A stretch of DNA of 64,000 bases from Glycine soja (GCF_004193775.1 NC_041021.1:20118632-20182631), one strand, 5' to 3'. Counted from the stretch's first letter, positions 9,317 to 20,539 are shown. Program-made: numbers and translations. Notes: generated by a model not told the origin, from the letters alone.

Positions 9317-10457
9317 TACTCTAGCTCTAGCACAAGTTCGGTGAGGACGCCGTAAAGCATGTTTTTTTTTTTATAACAATGATTAAGTTCATTTTATTTT
9401 ATTTTATTTTATTTTTCAAGGAAAGAATGCAATGAGCAATGCAACCAATGAAAAGCATGGATGTATGCGAATGATGTACAGTTGAAGTATTGTGAATTTT
9501 TACGCAGGATATGGGGTTGAATCAATTTAGATTTTCAACATGGTCCATGACATCTTTGTCAAGGTGAAACTGGAAGTAACAAGGACATCAACAATCCTAA
9601 ATATGTTTGGCAGTAGACGAAGCAGTGATGTGACTCGATTCATCTTTTGCCCCAATTTTGCAAGACGGTTACTTCCATATTTCAACTTGACTTGATGAAC
9701 CTTTTTGTAAAAGCATGAGCTTGGTTCAACCCCGTATCCCAGGGAATGGCAATTTTGATCGCCAATACTTCAACAACGTTTCATAGGGATGAAAGACTCG
9801 AGAATATGCATGCTATGCATGGAAAATGTAATTATGAGATTGAGATGCCCGAAGAAACACCCTTTCTTAGTTAAACATGCATCAGGTACCATGTTCAATC
9901 ATTTTGTTTTTAAGTGAGATGGGTTTATGATCCCAACATGGTTGGCTCATGGTACCGAATATATGCAACTAAGAATGCAGCGTGAATTTTCGTACTTCCC
10001 TTTTTTTTTGTTTTTGTTTTGTAGAGGAAAATACAAGGATCATGTATGAGCAAACAAAAAGTATGTTGAACGCATATGATGATGCAATGACTCATGCAAA
10101 ATGTGAGGCTGGAATATGATAACGGACAAATGCAGGAACGATATGTTCATTATGATATTATGAAGAGATGCTTATGCGATGCATGATATGAATGCATTTT
10201 ACGGACACGAGAGCCCGGAAAATTATCTCTTCTTACTTGCGCATTTGGGGGCGCAGTGCCCCATGTGTACAATTAAGAAGGTGATATGGACCTTCCGGCT
10301 TCCCGTGACAAAGGACGAGACCAACATACAATGCATGCTAGAGATAAAATGTGGGAGTGACTTGATTCGCACTGATTTTTGGAGTAAAAACGTGGGATAA
10401 ACTCATTTTTTTCAAAAAGTTATAACTAGTCAAGATCTGAGCGACAATACAAACTTC
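9317..10457 (-). other. Spacer between ORF1 and gag of the Ogre-like element
   Basis: Non-coding. It contains the foldback at 9480-9785 and a block at about 10185-10350 that is a diverged copy of leader sequence at about 12225-12430 (shared GGGAGCCCGAGAAA-like, AGTGCCCCA, GGTGA...GGACC). In the plus-strand sister element the corresponding ORF1-gag gap is only about 240 bp (62766-63002), so this spacer has been expanded. Confidence 0.6.
9480..9785. repeat. Long imperfect foldback (arms about 100 bp, loop about 75 bp)
   Basis: The left arm (GTTGAAGTATTG, GGATATGGGGTTGAATCAA, TCAAGGTGAAACTGGAAGTAAC, about 9482-9590) is mirrored by the right arm (GGTTACTTCCATATTTCAA, TTGGTTCAACCCCGTATCC, CAATACTTCAAC, about 9665-9778). 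Arms are clearly related but carry small indels. It could fold into a long stem in element RNA, or be a decayed inverted duplication. Confidence 0.75.
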
Positions 10458-12143
10458 CTAGCGGTTTCTAATCATATGGTCCATTAAGTCTATCATATGC
10501 TGACAATAGCTGAGAAGTCCGTGGATCTCCTCGGGGGCGGAGTAGGTGTCCGCCACTGCTTTGGCCTTGGCTAGCAATCGGGGAAGTTCTTGACTCCTGT
10601 TCAAAGTAAGAGCAAATCAGTCCGTCCACATTGTTGCCTCTTGGTGCAATGAATCAATTACCCTTTCCCTTGCTTCCCTTTCTACTGATATCTTGGCGTA
10701 CTCATCCTCTAGCCTTTGCTCGTGAGTCGCCGCTAGATTTAGCTTCTCTTTGCACTTATCAATGATGGCCCACATATTCCCTTCAGTCTCGCTTAACTGT
10801 TGGGACAAATTTCTTTTCGACCTAAGGTAAGCCTTTAGCTCGTCCTTCAAGATCATGCCTTTGACCCGTGATGATTCCTTTCACCTCTTCGGAGTTTGAG
10901 CTCACTATTGCTGCCCTATAAAGCCCCTCAAAACTTTGCTGGCACGTGCTCTTCCTTTCGGGCCTTCTTGGTTTCTCGTTCCAAGGCTTCATCGGTGGCC
11001 ATATTGACATCCCTTAGTTCATCATACTCTTTTCAGACTTTGATGGCTATGGACTTGAACTTCTCTTCGACTACCCAGGCTCTTTCAAGCTCTGCCTTTA
11101 GGGCTTGTACCTCATCACTTTCTTCCGAAGCTTTAACCTCATCGTCTCTCACAGTCTTTAGATTTGGGAGCCAATCCAGTCCTTGTGTTCGGACTCTCAG
11201 CCACTTATGATAGCCGCCGATGATCCCATTACTGCTTCCCCTAAGCTCTCTGTCCTTTCTTCACGCCGCATCCCATGCCTTGCGAACTCCTTGGAGTACC
11301 CTCGCGTTGTGGTCACTGAAACCTCGTGCGATGAAAGGCGTGATGCTTTCGTCTGATGGCACTCCTCTCATGGGACATCCTTCGCATGAAGATAGAATCC
11401 TGATTCTTCCTTCCTTCTAGCGAGGGAACCATTTAACAGACGCCCCTCCATGCTAGCCAAGAGTTGGTGCACAACAAACAATTCTTGCGCCGCTCTTTTC
11501 ACATCCCCGGTCGAACGTGTCATACATGGCAAAAATGGCGACGACCGGGCTTTCCTTGCCATGATGAAAGGCGAGGAAAGCGTCAATCGCTGCTAGGTCC
11601 ACTAACCCTTCCATATTCGGAAAGAGGACAACTCCAAAGATCAAAAGCGCCAAGATGTCAATAAAAGAAAGCCCATTCGCCTTAATTTGCCAAGACCTTT
11701 GCCCTTTCCTCCAAACACTTCCTTGGTACTCCGACTACCCCATTCCTGTTTTGCTTTACACGGTCCAACTCTTGTGCTGAGATTTTCACCACCTTGGCAA
11801 CTCTTGTCGTGGAGGGATAGAACCCAGAGAAAAGATATGGCTTCCTTCCTCCCAGTTGGCATCCCAGGATTTCTTCCAACTCTTTCACAGTCGGCACTAG
11901 CTGGAAGTCCTCAAATGTGAAGCACCTTAGGGGCTGGTCATAATACTGGGAAAGGGATGCAATCGGTTCCATGGAGACTTCTACCCTAGCTAGGTCCCAA
12001 ATCTTACCATAGGCTTTGCGGAAGGCTTACCGTTGAAGTTGACCCATTAATTGCCCCAACTCTCCTAAACTAGTGACCTCTAAGCTCTTGATTTTGACTT
12101 GATAGAACCTCTTTTTAAGCGAAGGCTTTTGACTTGATCCCAT
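10458..12143 (-). pseudogene. Ogre ORF1-type gene, broken
   Basis: The start ATG at 12143 (MGSSQKPSLKKRFYQVK) and the last codons (DHMIRNR, stop at 10458-10460) correspond to both ends of the ORF1 copy at 60900-62765. Shared blocks include YDQPLRCFTFEDFQLVPTV, EILGCQLGGRKPYLFSGF, LIFGVVLFPNMEGLVDLAAIDAFL and a C-terminal stretch rich in Glu/Lys/Arg that looks coiled-coil. It is interrupted by an in-frame TAA at 12027-12029 and several frame changes (pieces at 11972-11682, 11653-11453, 11010-10822, 10856-10617). ORF1 upstream of gag is a distinguishing feature of Ogre elements; its function is unknown. The break pattern differs from that in the plus-strand copy. Confidence 0.85.
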
Positions 12144-12955
12144 GTTTTACTAAAGTGAAATAAAATCTAGTGCGAATCAAAACTCTGACATCTATCATGG
12201 GTGGAATGGATGAATGCATGAAGAAATGCATATGACACAGATGCAATTTACGAATACGGGAGCCCGAGAAACTGTCTCCTTCTTAGATACAACGTCTAGG
12301 GGTAGCAAAGTGCCCCAACGTATGTATTTAAAATGGTGACACGGACCCTTCGTTGGTTTGTTTACAGAGGGGATCAAGACAGAACCCATGTGCGATGCAT
12401 ATGCGAAAGGCAGTGTGAATATAAGTAAAAGGGTATATGACACTTATGCATGGCAGTGTGAAAAATGGCACGCAGCGTGTTTGCTCCATGCCCCTATTTA
12501 AGGGACCTATAAGGGAGAGAGCTAACTAGGCTTTTAGTGATAACCCCCAAGGTAGTCATATCTCTCTTGATGGTTTCTAGAGGTATCATCCCCTTCGAAG
12601 AACATACTGCAGCAGTAGGGACTACTAGCAACAATATGTTTTCAAAGAGAAAAACTCTAGATGAGGGTTCACTGTAATCAAGCAAGTCGGAGACCTAGCA
12701 TGATCACGGATTCACCTCCACTCCTTATGTTCCCACGAACCCGGGTATAGGGCCCTTTTTCAACTCACCGTGTGTGCAAATAGTGTTAGTGTTTGTGTGC
12801 ATCAAATGAATAAATATTTACCTCATGCATACAAAAAATGCACTAAAAGCATCAAAGAGTTATATATACAAGAACATAATGAAGGAAAACCAACAAAGGA
12901 GTAAGTCATGGTAAAACATTGCACAAGATTAAATGGCCTAACTCTCTAAAAACAG
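12144..12955 (-). other. Leader of the Ogre-like element
   Basis: Sequence between PBS and ORF1. Part of it (about 12500-12755, with GGGCCCTATACCCGGGTTC on the minus strand) is matched by the plus-strand element at 60355-60535. No ORF is recognised. A block at about 12225-12430 is duplicated downstream in the ORF1-gag spacer. Confidence 0.65.
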
Positions 12956-12973
12956 TCCCCAGTGGAGTCGCCA
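12956..12973 (-). promoter_or_regulatory. Primer binding site of the Ogre-like element
   Basis: On the minus strand TGGCGACTCCACTGGGGA starts 2 nt after the LTR end (GGTTGCGACA). This matches the tRNA-Arg-type PBS I know for Ogre elements. The tRNA match itself could not be computed here. Confidence 0.8.
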
Positions 12974-13292
12974 ACTGTCGCAACCTACCCTTCGGCGGGA
13001 GGGCGACGCGTGACTCGCGGGATGCGTGTTCCACGAAAGGAATACGCGCGGAGTCGCCACCAACGTTTATTTGAGGAAAACGTCGGAAAAACCGGAAAAG
13101 ACGCGATCTACGAACTTTTAAGTGAAAGGTTCGGGAGTTGTATTTACGCACGGGGAAGGTATTAGCACCCCACACGTCTGTCCCAAGGGACGGCAGCCTT
13201 TAATCGAATGTGCAAACATGACTTTGATTTTTATGTTCCCTTTTATGTTCTTATATCCTTTATACCCTTTTTATATTTTTTCCTTTTTGTGG

Positions 13293-13366
13293 TCGACAAG
13301 GGTGTTTCCCTTTGCTCCTACGTATTCCTCAATTGCGATGAGGAAATCAGACCTACGTAGTTCTTT
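13293..13366 (-). repeat. TACGTAG stem-loop motif, copy 2 (in LTR)
   Basis: GGTCGACAAGGG, CTCCTACGTATTCCTCA, TGAGGAAATCAGACC, TACGTAGTTCTTTCGG. Outer and inner arms can pair as in copy 1. Confidence 0.75.
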
Positions 13367-13578
13367 CGGAACAAAGTGTTTGGTTTAAGTTTGTTTTTTG
13401 TCTTTTTTGCAAAATATGTTTTTTATTTGAACAAAAGGTCATTTAAGGTGTTGGACCATTAAACAGTCTTTTGATTTTGAAAGGAGAGAAACGTTAAGGC
13501 ATTGGACCATTAACGATCTCTTGTTTTTGAAAGGAGAGAAACGTTAAGGCATTTGGACCATTAACGATCTCTTGGGGT

Positions 13579-13650
13579 GGTCGACAAAAGCGGGGCTTTT
13601 GCTCCTACGTATCCTCAATTGCGATGAGGAAATCAGACCTACGTAGTTCT
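13579..13650 (-). repeat. TACGTAG stem-loop motif, copy 3 (in LTR)
   Basis: GGTCGACAAAAGCGGGGC, CTCCTACGTATCCTCA, TGAGGAAATCAGACC, TACGTAGTTCTTGC. Closest to copy 2, about 290 bp away. Confidence 0.75.
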
Positions 13651-14388
13651 TGCAAAAGCGGTAAAGTTACATGTTGATTTTATGCTTTTGAACGGTCCAT
13701 GTTAACCGATAAAAGCAAAGAGGACCGTTTAAGGCGTTGGACCTTAAAACGGTTTTTAGTGATTTTCGGACAAAACTTGATTTGTGAGTCTATTTTAGTC
13801 TTAGTTTCACTTTGGTTATTAATCAATTCATTCAAGGAAACTTCCAAAGAAAAACGTCCGATTGATTTTTTTAATTTATTTTATTCAAAGATATTTTGAT
13901 TATTTTATTATTATTTTTCAAGATATTTTGATTATTTTATTATTATTTTACTTTTTTTGGTTTAACCGAGGTTATAGCGTGAACGATCGGTTAGATTTCG
14001 TTTTAACAGTGATTAAACGAGATTACAACACAAATGATCGGTTGAAATTCATTTTATCATTTATTAGACAAGAAAACGGCTTAAATAAATGGTTAAAGCA
14101 CGTTAAAAACGGAAGAAAAGAAAACTGAAAGTAAACGAAATTAAAGTGAAAGTAGACAAAACAAGAAATGAATTGAAAGTCTCGAATTCGAAAACTTACC
14201 CGTTGAAGAACGAAGAACGAACGAAGAACGGATGAAGAACAATGAAGAATTTCCACAGAATCGCTTACGGAAGCGTTTCGGAAGCGCCTCGGCTTAGATT
14301 TTCTTCACGGAAACGATTTTTCCAAGCAAATTCGAAAGAGAGAGAAGTGCCAAAGGGGCTGAACATTTTGAAACAGCTCCCCCTCCCC

Positions 14389-14396
14389 TATTTATA
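14389..14396 (-). promoter_or_regulatory. Probable TATA box of the Ogre-like LTR
   Basis: TATAAATA on the minus strand in a C/G-rich setting (CCCCTATTTATAG on plus). A matching CTATTTATAG sits at 57791-57800 in the related LTR remnant, so the box is conserved in the family. Transcription would run toward decreasing coordinates. Confidence 0.6.
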
Positions 14397-15119
14397 GAAA
14401 AAAGGGAGGTGCTTGCCGCCCAAAGACTTAATGAAGAAGATTTCTAAGCGCACCCGAATTACTAAGTTCACCCCCCTTTTCGTATTTTACGGAAAAGTTA
14501 CGAAAGCCTTACGGAACTGTTTTCGAATTTGATTTTCATCTTTTTTCTCTTCCCTTTCACCAATGTTAAGTGGAATATGCTTACCCAATGTTTTCGGAAA
14601 TTTTACGGAAGTATTACGGAAGCCGCGGAAGCCCCGAAAACCATTTTTCAAAAAACGTGGAGGAGCTTGCCGCCCAGTTGCTTCCTCCTTAAGCAACCCA
14701 ACTTCCAAAATGTTCTAGAAGGGCCTAGATTTGAATTGCTATTTACACCCCTATCTTGATAAGTTCACCCCCTTACCTTTTTTGGTGATTCTTTTTTTCG
14801 TAAAGTTACGGAAACTTACGAATCTCGTAACGATACTTGTTTTCTTTCCGTAATGTTACGGAACCTTGCGGATTACATAATCATCCCCCTTTTGACTTAC
14901 GGAATGTTACGGAATCTCACTTAATTATGCAATGATGCTTCCATTTGATTTCCGGTGTGTCACGAAAACTTACGGATTGTGCATCAATATTTTTTGGTTT
15001 TCCGGCATGTCCTGGAATTTCACAAATTGCCTAATGATGGGTGCCAAGCACCTCACAAGGACCAAAGAAAGGTCGCATGTCATCAAGCAAAGGTCCCCGG
15101 ACGAAATTAGGGTATGACA

Positions 15120-16560
15120 GTAGGGAATCTATCCTTCCTAAGATGGAGCTAAATCCAGTCCCCCTCATTAAGAACTAGTTCCTTTCTTCCTCTATTGTCT
15201 TTAGTTGAATACACCTCTATTTGGTTCTCTAATTGGTTCTTAACCCTCTCATTCAACTTTTTTACAAACTTTGACCTAGATTCCCCTTCTTTATGTATAA
15301 AAGAAGTGTCAAGTGGGAGGAGAATGAGGTCTAAGGGTGTTAGGGGATTGAACCCATAGACAACCTCAAAAGGTGATTGCTTGGTGGTTCTATGAACCCC
15401 TCTGTTGTAGGAAAATTCTACATGAGGAAGATACTCATCCCAAGACTTATGGTCGCCTTTCAGAAGAGCCCTTAAAAGGGTGGATAAATACCTATTCACT
15501 ACCTCTGTTTGCCCATCAGTTTATGGATGACAAGTGGTAGAGAAAAGAAGCTTAATTCCTAGCTTAGCCCATAAGGTTTTCCAGAAGTGGCTTAGGAACT
15601 TAGCATCTCTATTTGACATAATGGTCCTAGGCAAACCAAAGAGTCTCAAAACTTCCCTAAAAATTACTTTTGAGATGTAGGAAGCATCATCCACCTTGTG
15701 GCATGGTATAAAGTGTGCCATCTTGCTAAACTATCCACCTCCACAAAGATAGAGTCTACACCTCTTTGGGTTCTAGGAAGCCAAAGGAAAAAGTCCATAC
15801 TAATGTCTACCCAAGGTGAAAATGGGATGGGTAAGGGTGTATATAGCCCATGAGGCATCACCCTAGACTTGGCTTGTAAACAAGCCACACACCTAGTGCA
15901 ATGCTTATGGGCATCTTTCTTCATATGAGGCCGATATAACTTTTCTTTGAGTAAGACAAGGGACTTGTCTATCAAAAAGTGGCCCATGAGCCCACCCTCA
16001 TGGCTCTCTTTCACAAGTAATTTCCTGATGGATCCTTGGGGTATGCAAAGCTTTCCCTCTTTGAACAAATACCCCTCAGCCAAATAGAATCCATCTTGGG
16101 CCTTTTGCCCACAACTTTCATAAGTGGGAGAGAAATGTTCATCAAAAGCATACAAGTCCCTAATGTTATCAAACCCATAAATTTGAGCTCCTAGGGAGCA
16201 AAACAATGTGTACCTCCTAGAGAGTGCATCAGCTACCATGTTTGTTTTTCCCTTTTTGTATTTGATAACATATGGAAATTGCTCTAGATACTCTACCGAT
16301 TTTGCATGCCTTCTATTTAACTTGCTTTGCCCTCTAATGTACTTAAGTGATTCATGATCACTATGAATGACAAATTCCTTGGAAACAAGGTAATGTTCCT
16401 AAGTTTGGAGGGATCTTATTAAGGCATAAAGCTCTTTATCATAGATGGGGTAGTTGAGGGTGACACCATGAAGTTTTTCACAAAAATAAGCAATATGGTG
16501 CCCACCTTGTAACAATACAACTCCAACTCCCACTCCAGAGGCCACATTCTGATGCAATCC
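15120..16560 (-). pseudogene. Chromovirus-like Ty3/gypsy RNase H-integrase fragment
   Basis: Minus-strand frames give the RNase H end ([24 protein letters not shown]), then NMVADALSRRYTLF at about 16250. The integrase zinc-binding HHCC region follows (HEGGLMGHF...HCTRCVACLQAK, about 15990-15870), then core motifs ([41 protein letters not shown]) and the start of the C-terminal part. There is an in-frame TAG near 16396-16398 and frame changes near 15670 and 15520. The second catalytic Asp position reads Asn (SNRD). The gene is cut at 15119/15120 by the Ogre-like insertion and at about 16560 by an unrelated junction. The rest of the integrase and any chromodomain should lie left of the window. 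Confidence 0.88.
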
Positions 16561-16872
16561 TACCCCCCAAGGGCATTGGATAGAAGACTCCAAGAAGATT
16601 GGGCCAGAGATGCAAGAGAAGGTCCTAGGGTTCTCATGAACCCTAGGGTAGATTTCGAGCCCATGGGCTAAGTATGAGCCCACTTATCTTTGTACATATT
16701 AGATTAAGGTTTCATTATTTTTTAGCCTTGTATTTAGGGCTCCATAATGTAGGTAGGGTATCCTAGAAATGTGGGATTTTCAGCCCTTGTATTTTAGGAC
16801 ACCTAGACTGTAGTTTTTGTATTAGGGGTAGTTTTGTAATTTCACACACATTAAGTGAATATTTGATGTGTG
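16561..16872. other. TE-derived filler of unknown family
   Basis: A block with GAGCCCATGGGCTAAGTATGA, CTTATCTTTGTACATATTAG and TTTTGTAATTTCACACACATT. It looks like LTR/UTR sequence common in legume genomes, but I could not place its ends. It is fused in frame to the RNase H fragment on the minus strand, which is a junction artefact. Confidence 0.4.
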
Positions 16873-17629
16873 TGTTGGGAAATAAATTTAATTGAATTGG
16901 GAGAATCTTCTCTTACAAAGATGGAAAAAGAAAATGAAAGATTAGGAAGTACAAGTGGTGAGGATGTCTCCTTCCCCTCTAGAAACCTCACAATCACTCA
17001 AACTCTCATCCAATACTCCGCATGATAACTTCCTCTTCAATCTCTGCTGTCCCTCAGGATCTTTACACAAGAAGTTCTCTTTGCCACACAGCCACTCAGA
17101 TGAATGCTTCCAAGAACAGAGAAAACGCCAAAAATTGATAACTCCCTTCCATTTTTGATTTTAGGCTTTAAATAGTGTTGCTGATTTTTGGTCGTTCTCT
17201 CAGCCACATTCTAGTTCGCTTAGCCAAATTAAGTGACATTTGGCTTAGCGCACCTCTTCTTTGCTCAACCTGGAGGTGCAAGCGGTGCACTTAGCGAGTT
17301 TGACTCTCGCTCAGTGCACCTGTACAAGTCATCTTCTTTCAGGTTCTTCTATGCGCTCAGCCAATCATGTTGCACCCAGCGGATCATGCGCTCAGCCAGA
17401 GGAGGATGGCTCAGCGAACTGCAAAAATCAAACTTCACCAAACTTGCTTATTTTACCTGAAATTGAAATGGAAAGGTTATTAAATACACACAAGTGGGAT
17501 ACTAAGTACTTATTACCTAAATTTACAAAAAGTACTTGCAATACTACAAAAAGAACTGTAAATGGAAGGAGTCAAATACAATTTACACAACTTTTTTACA
17601 CAAAAGTTAGTCATATTAACCGACTAACA
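16873..17629 (-). repeat. Probable 3' LTR of a gypsy element with CGCTTAGCG motifs
   Basis: Read on the minus strand it starts TGTTAGTCGGTTAATATGAC directly after a PPT and ends CCCAACA (TG...CA). It contains TATTTAAAGCC on the minus strand (near 17165-17180) and a cluster of GCTTAGCG/GCTCAGCC words (17200-17420). Its first 300 bp align with the plus-strand LTR piece at 58796-59298 (TTAGTCG, GACTAACTTTT, TTTCAGGTAAAA). No partner LTR is in the window. Confidence 0.65.
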
Positions 17630-17646
17630 AACTCCCCCAAATTTAC
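17630..17646 (-). promoter_or_regulatory. Polypurine tract next to the gypsy LTR
   Basis: On the minus strand AATTTGGGGGAGTTTG precedes the LTR start TGTTAG. Upstream is CTTGAGGACAAGCAAAAC, a sequence commonly found before the PPT in plant gypsy elements. A second similar tract (AAATTTGGGGGAGTCTGTTAG) is at about 18285-18305. Confidence 0.65.
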
Positions 17647-18980
17647 AGTTTTGCTTGTCCTCAAGCAAATAAAGAACAACTCACTGGTCCCCAAGTGACA
17701 AAACATGCAGTGATTATGTACAAAGGTGTGTAACTCCCAAAATATCAGTTGCATGATAACAAATGAAACAAAAATTCCTTTATCAATTGCTTTTCACAAG
17801 ACATGCAGTTTTTCAGAGAAAAGAACATGTTGGTTAGCAACACAATTAAATAAAGCTAGGCAGGAGACAAATTTCATGGAAAGATACTTAACCAAATTCT
17901 CATGGCCATTGTATCACTCATGCACAAGTGTTTAAGCTTTTTATCAATAACGACTAGCAAGAGGTCCAATCTTTGAACTTTATCTCATGTCATAAAGTCA
18001 GAAATGCACAAATTGAATCAGAAGGACTTTTATTGACTTGTAATGAGGCTAGGTTACAATGAATATTGGTTTTTCTAGGTTGTCAAATCTTGGATTCTAA
18101 GAGAGCACAAATCCTAGACTTAACCAATTAGTCTTTTTAATATACTTAACTTGCTCATTAGCCTTTCACTTTACTTGTTCTAACAACACACACACTTATT
18201 TGAACTATTTTCTTCTCTTTTTTATTTTTATTTTTATTTGTTGTGTGTGTTGTTGTTTTTTTTTTACCTTTAAACATTAACCTTCTAACAGACTCCCCCA
18301 AATTTGGGGTGAAATTGTCCTAAACCAATGTGCCCTCTTAAAACCTAAGCAAGGTAAATAGGAATTACAACTCAAGGCTCATGGTTCAATACAATTACAG
18401 TTTAGCTCAAAGATGGGTGCAAATGATATAATCATTGATAATAGGTAAGCTTTTGGTCAAGTGGCTTGTATATACAACAATGGCCTTCATCATTTCCAAT
18501 TTCATATATTTCATTCTAGATTTCAGAGATTGATGCAAAAATTATTACTCTATGCTAGTCGTTCTCTCAACAATTAAGTTCACGCTCTCACCGGTTTATG
18601 ATCAAGCTTTTCTTTCACAATCAACCTGTCTACTGACTAACATTTCTAATTGTGAGCCTACTTTCTTGTTCTTTCTCATCTAACATACACACTTGCTCAA
18701 CTCATGATAAAACATAATCTTCATTTCAATCATGCATTCATTCCAAAATCAATTCACAACACCAATTCCACAAAAAGATCAAGTGTTTGCACTGCATACT
18801 CAGAGAATCAAGTTAAGCTGTTCAGTATGCCTCAAAACATGCATACTAATTATCCACAAAAACACAAGTATATAATTATAAATATAAACCAAAATCACCA
18901 AAAACAATGTACTAAAACTATAATAATTATAATAATTTCCAAAAAGGCAAAATCAGGAATTTAGAATTCCTGTGACTGGT
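17647..18980 (-). other. 3' UTR of the gypsy element, AT-rich
   Basis: Between the ORF end and the PPT I find only AT-rich non-coding sequence. It includes a second PPT-like tract at about 18285-18305 and a TTTTATTTTTATTTTTATTTG run near 18220. No gene. Confidence 0.55.
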
Positions 18981-18981
18981 C

Positions 18982-20539
18982 CTATGTGCCTTGTGTGTCC
19001 TGGTCCTGCATATCCTCCTTATCTGTCAGATGTAAAACTGGGGTAGCTGGAGGAGTGGATGACTGTCTTAGGACTGGTGTGGTAGGGTCTTCTGGCATCT
19101 CCATGATGGGTGTAGGAAGATCAATTGGTCTCTCATGTACTGGTGTAGGAGGATCTGCTACCTGCTGAGCAAAAGATAACTCCATCCCTAGTGAGGGTGG
19201 ATCTTTTGGGGTCTGTGGTGTCCTCTCAGGAGTAGCAGCCTCCTATCTCAATTGTGAGTCACCTGCTTCAACAATCTCATGTATAGCTGGCACAATTGGC
19301 TCAGAAAAAGTAGCCCCCTCAGGTCTCATCTCTACTCCTGCACCTGAAAAATCAAATGCTCCAGGGATGGTAGCCTCAGAAGACGCATCTTGTACCTATT
19401 AAGGTACCTGAGCACTGGGGGCCCTCACCCTCTCCCACAGTAGAAAGTAAGGTTCCAGGCCAGGATACCTTCTCAATGAACTGCTCTACTGATAGAATGG
19501 ACCCTGGAGGACCTACCACCTGTAGGCTCTACAGTAATAGAATATGTCCTTGATGAATACTCTGAATCATGGCTTCAAAGTGCTGAGAGTCATAGGCAGC
19601 TAGTGTAGGCGTGGCAGAAGTGGGAGGAGCTGGTGGTGCAGAAGAAGAAGGAACATCTGCTGGTCAAGCCCTTACCTTCCTGGACCCTCTGAAGTTAATT
19701 GTTAGATCATTCATATTCCAATAGTTTTTCTTAATGTAGGCCAAGTTAATGGCCGAGCTCAGGCTCTCATAGGTCAGACTGCCAGAGGTAACTCCGCTAG
19801 CTCTGCATAAGGCAGTGACCAAGGCTGGAAATCCAAGCCTAGAGGAGTTACTCTGGGCAATGATAGAAATCTGACCTGAGATTAGGGCTCTGATATTCAT
19901 GTCCATGCCTGTGACTAAGCTGTAAACCAACTTGGCTCTGTCCATACTAAGATCAGAGGTGTGGGAAGTGTGAGTCAGGTTGTAGTAGGAGAGGACACTC
20001 CATGTATGTGCAAGAGTGGTGAGATCTTTCCTCAGAAGCTTCCAAGGATGGCCCTCTGCATTCAGAACAAAACCCCTACCAAGGATGCAAAGAGGGGCAA
20101 CAAACTCTTGACGATCAATCCTCATCCTCGTAAATCTGGAATAGGTAGGCAGTGTCTCACCCTCCTCCAAAACTACTGGGGTCTCTAAGAAGGTATTCAG
20201 GCTGTCAGCATCAATCCTGATTAAGTGTCCTCTCACCCTCACTTGCTTAGGGCTCTGGTCTTCTAGGCTGTATAAATTGGCATAGAATTCTTTAACCTCC
20301 GCCACATCTATGCTTCCCTCTTGAAGGTTGGCGAGGCGTTTGTGTAGGTTAAGCCTCTCCAACTCTGCCTTAAACTCGTCGAATTTAGTATGATAAATCT
20401 TAACATTCCTTTTCGGAAGGATCCTCCGGTCCAAAATGTTATCTGTATATCGGTTCCAGGCTTCCAAGGATTGGAATCTCCTGGTATCATACTGAGCCTG
20501 TGGCCTAGAAGCAGTGCTCTTCCTTTTCCTTGATGTCAT
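18982..20539 (-). pseudogene. 'Putative plant transposon protein' type ORF
   Basis: The ATG at 20539 (MTSRKRKSTASRPQ) opens about 290 codons ending at 19664. Features are a basic N-terminus, YDTRRFQSLEAWNRYTD, LNTFLETPVVLEEGE and SRLGFPALVTALCRASGV. I recognise this as the same family as at 3905-4860, 31001-32114 and 59303-59479 (PF20167-type, recalled). The ATG sits directly after a good splice acceptor (TTTTTACAG), so an upstream exon is likely. Downstream, a Pro/Thr/Ser-rich tail continues to 18982 in broken frames (for example DPPTPVHERPIDLPTPI), so the C-terminal half is decayed. The ORF stands 5' of the PPT and LTR at 16873-17646 in the same orientation, the position where env-like ORFs occur in plant gypsy elements. 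Function unknown. Confidence 0.7.

Larger units (their letters stand above)
1..15119 (-). mobile_element. Ogre-like Ty3/gypsy element, non-autonomous, 3' LTR cut by window edge
   Basis: Read on the minus strand, the order is 5' LTR (15119 to 12976), PBS (12973-12956), leader, ORF1 pseudogene (12143-10458), spacer with a foldback, gag pseudogene (9316 to about 7500), a long 3' region of tandem arrays, PPT, and the first 150 bp of the 3' LTR. An extra ORF upstream of gag, a long LTR, a TGGCGACTCC-type PBS and a repeat-rich 3' UTR are the known hallmarks of Ogre (Tat lineage) elements. No protease, RT, RNase H or integrase is recognisable inside, so the element must have moved with help from elsewhere. 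The 150 bp visible in both LTRs are identical by eye, which suggests fairly recent movement. The insertion cuts a chromovirus-like pol gene at 15119/15120. Confidence 0.85.
12976..15119 (-). repeat. 5' LTR of the Ogre-like element (2144 bp)
   Basis: Bounded by TGTCGCAACC (12976, the LTR 3' end on the plus strand) and GGTATGACA (15119), i.e. TG...CA. The inner end is next to the PBS. It contains a TATAAATA box on the minus strand (14389-14396), two TACGTAG stem-loop blocks, short internal duplications (GAAAGGAGAGAAACGTTAAGGC twice near 13480-13560) and many TACGGAA words toward the U3 side. Immediately outside, the chromovirus-like pol begins at 15120; the expected 5-bp duplication would be GTAGG, but the other flank is outside the window. 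Confidence 0.9.

Noticed and set aside
18285..18305. A second PPT as evidence for another LTR element start
   Set aside because: The sequence AAATTTGGGGGAGTCTGTTAG is convincing as a tract, but no LTR of its own could be delimited downstream of it.
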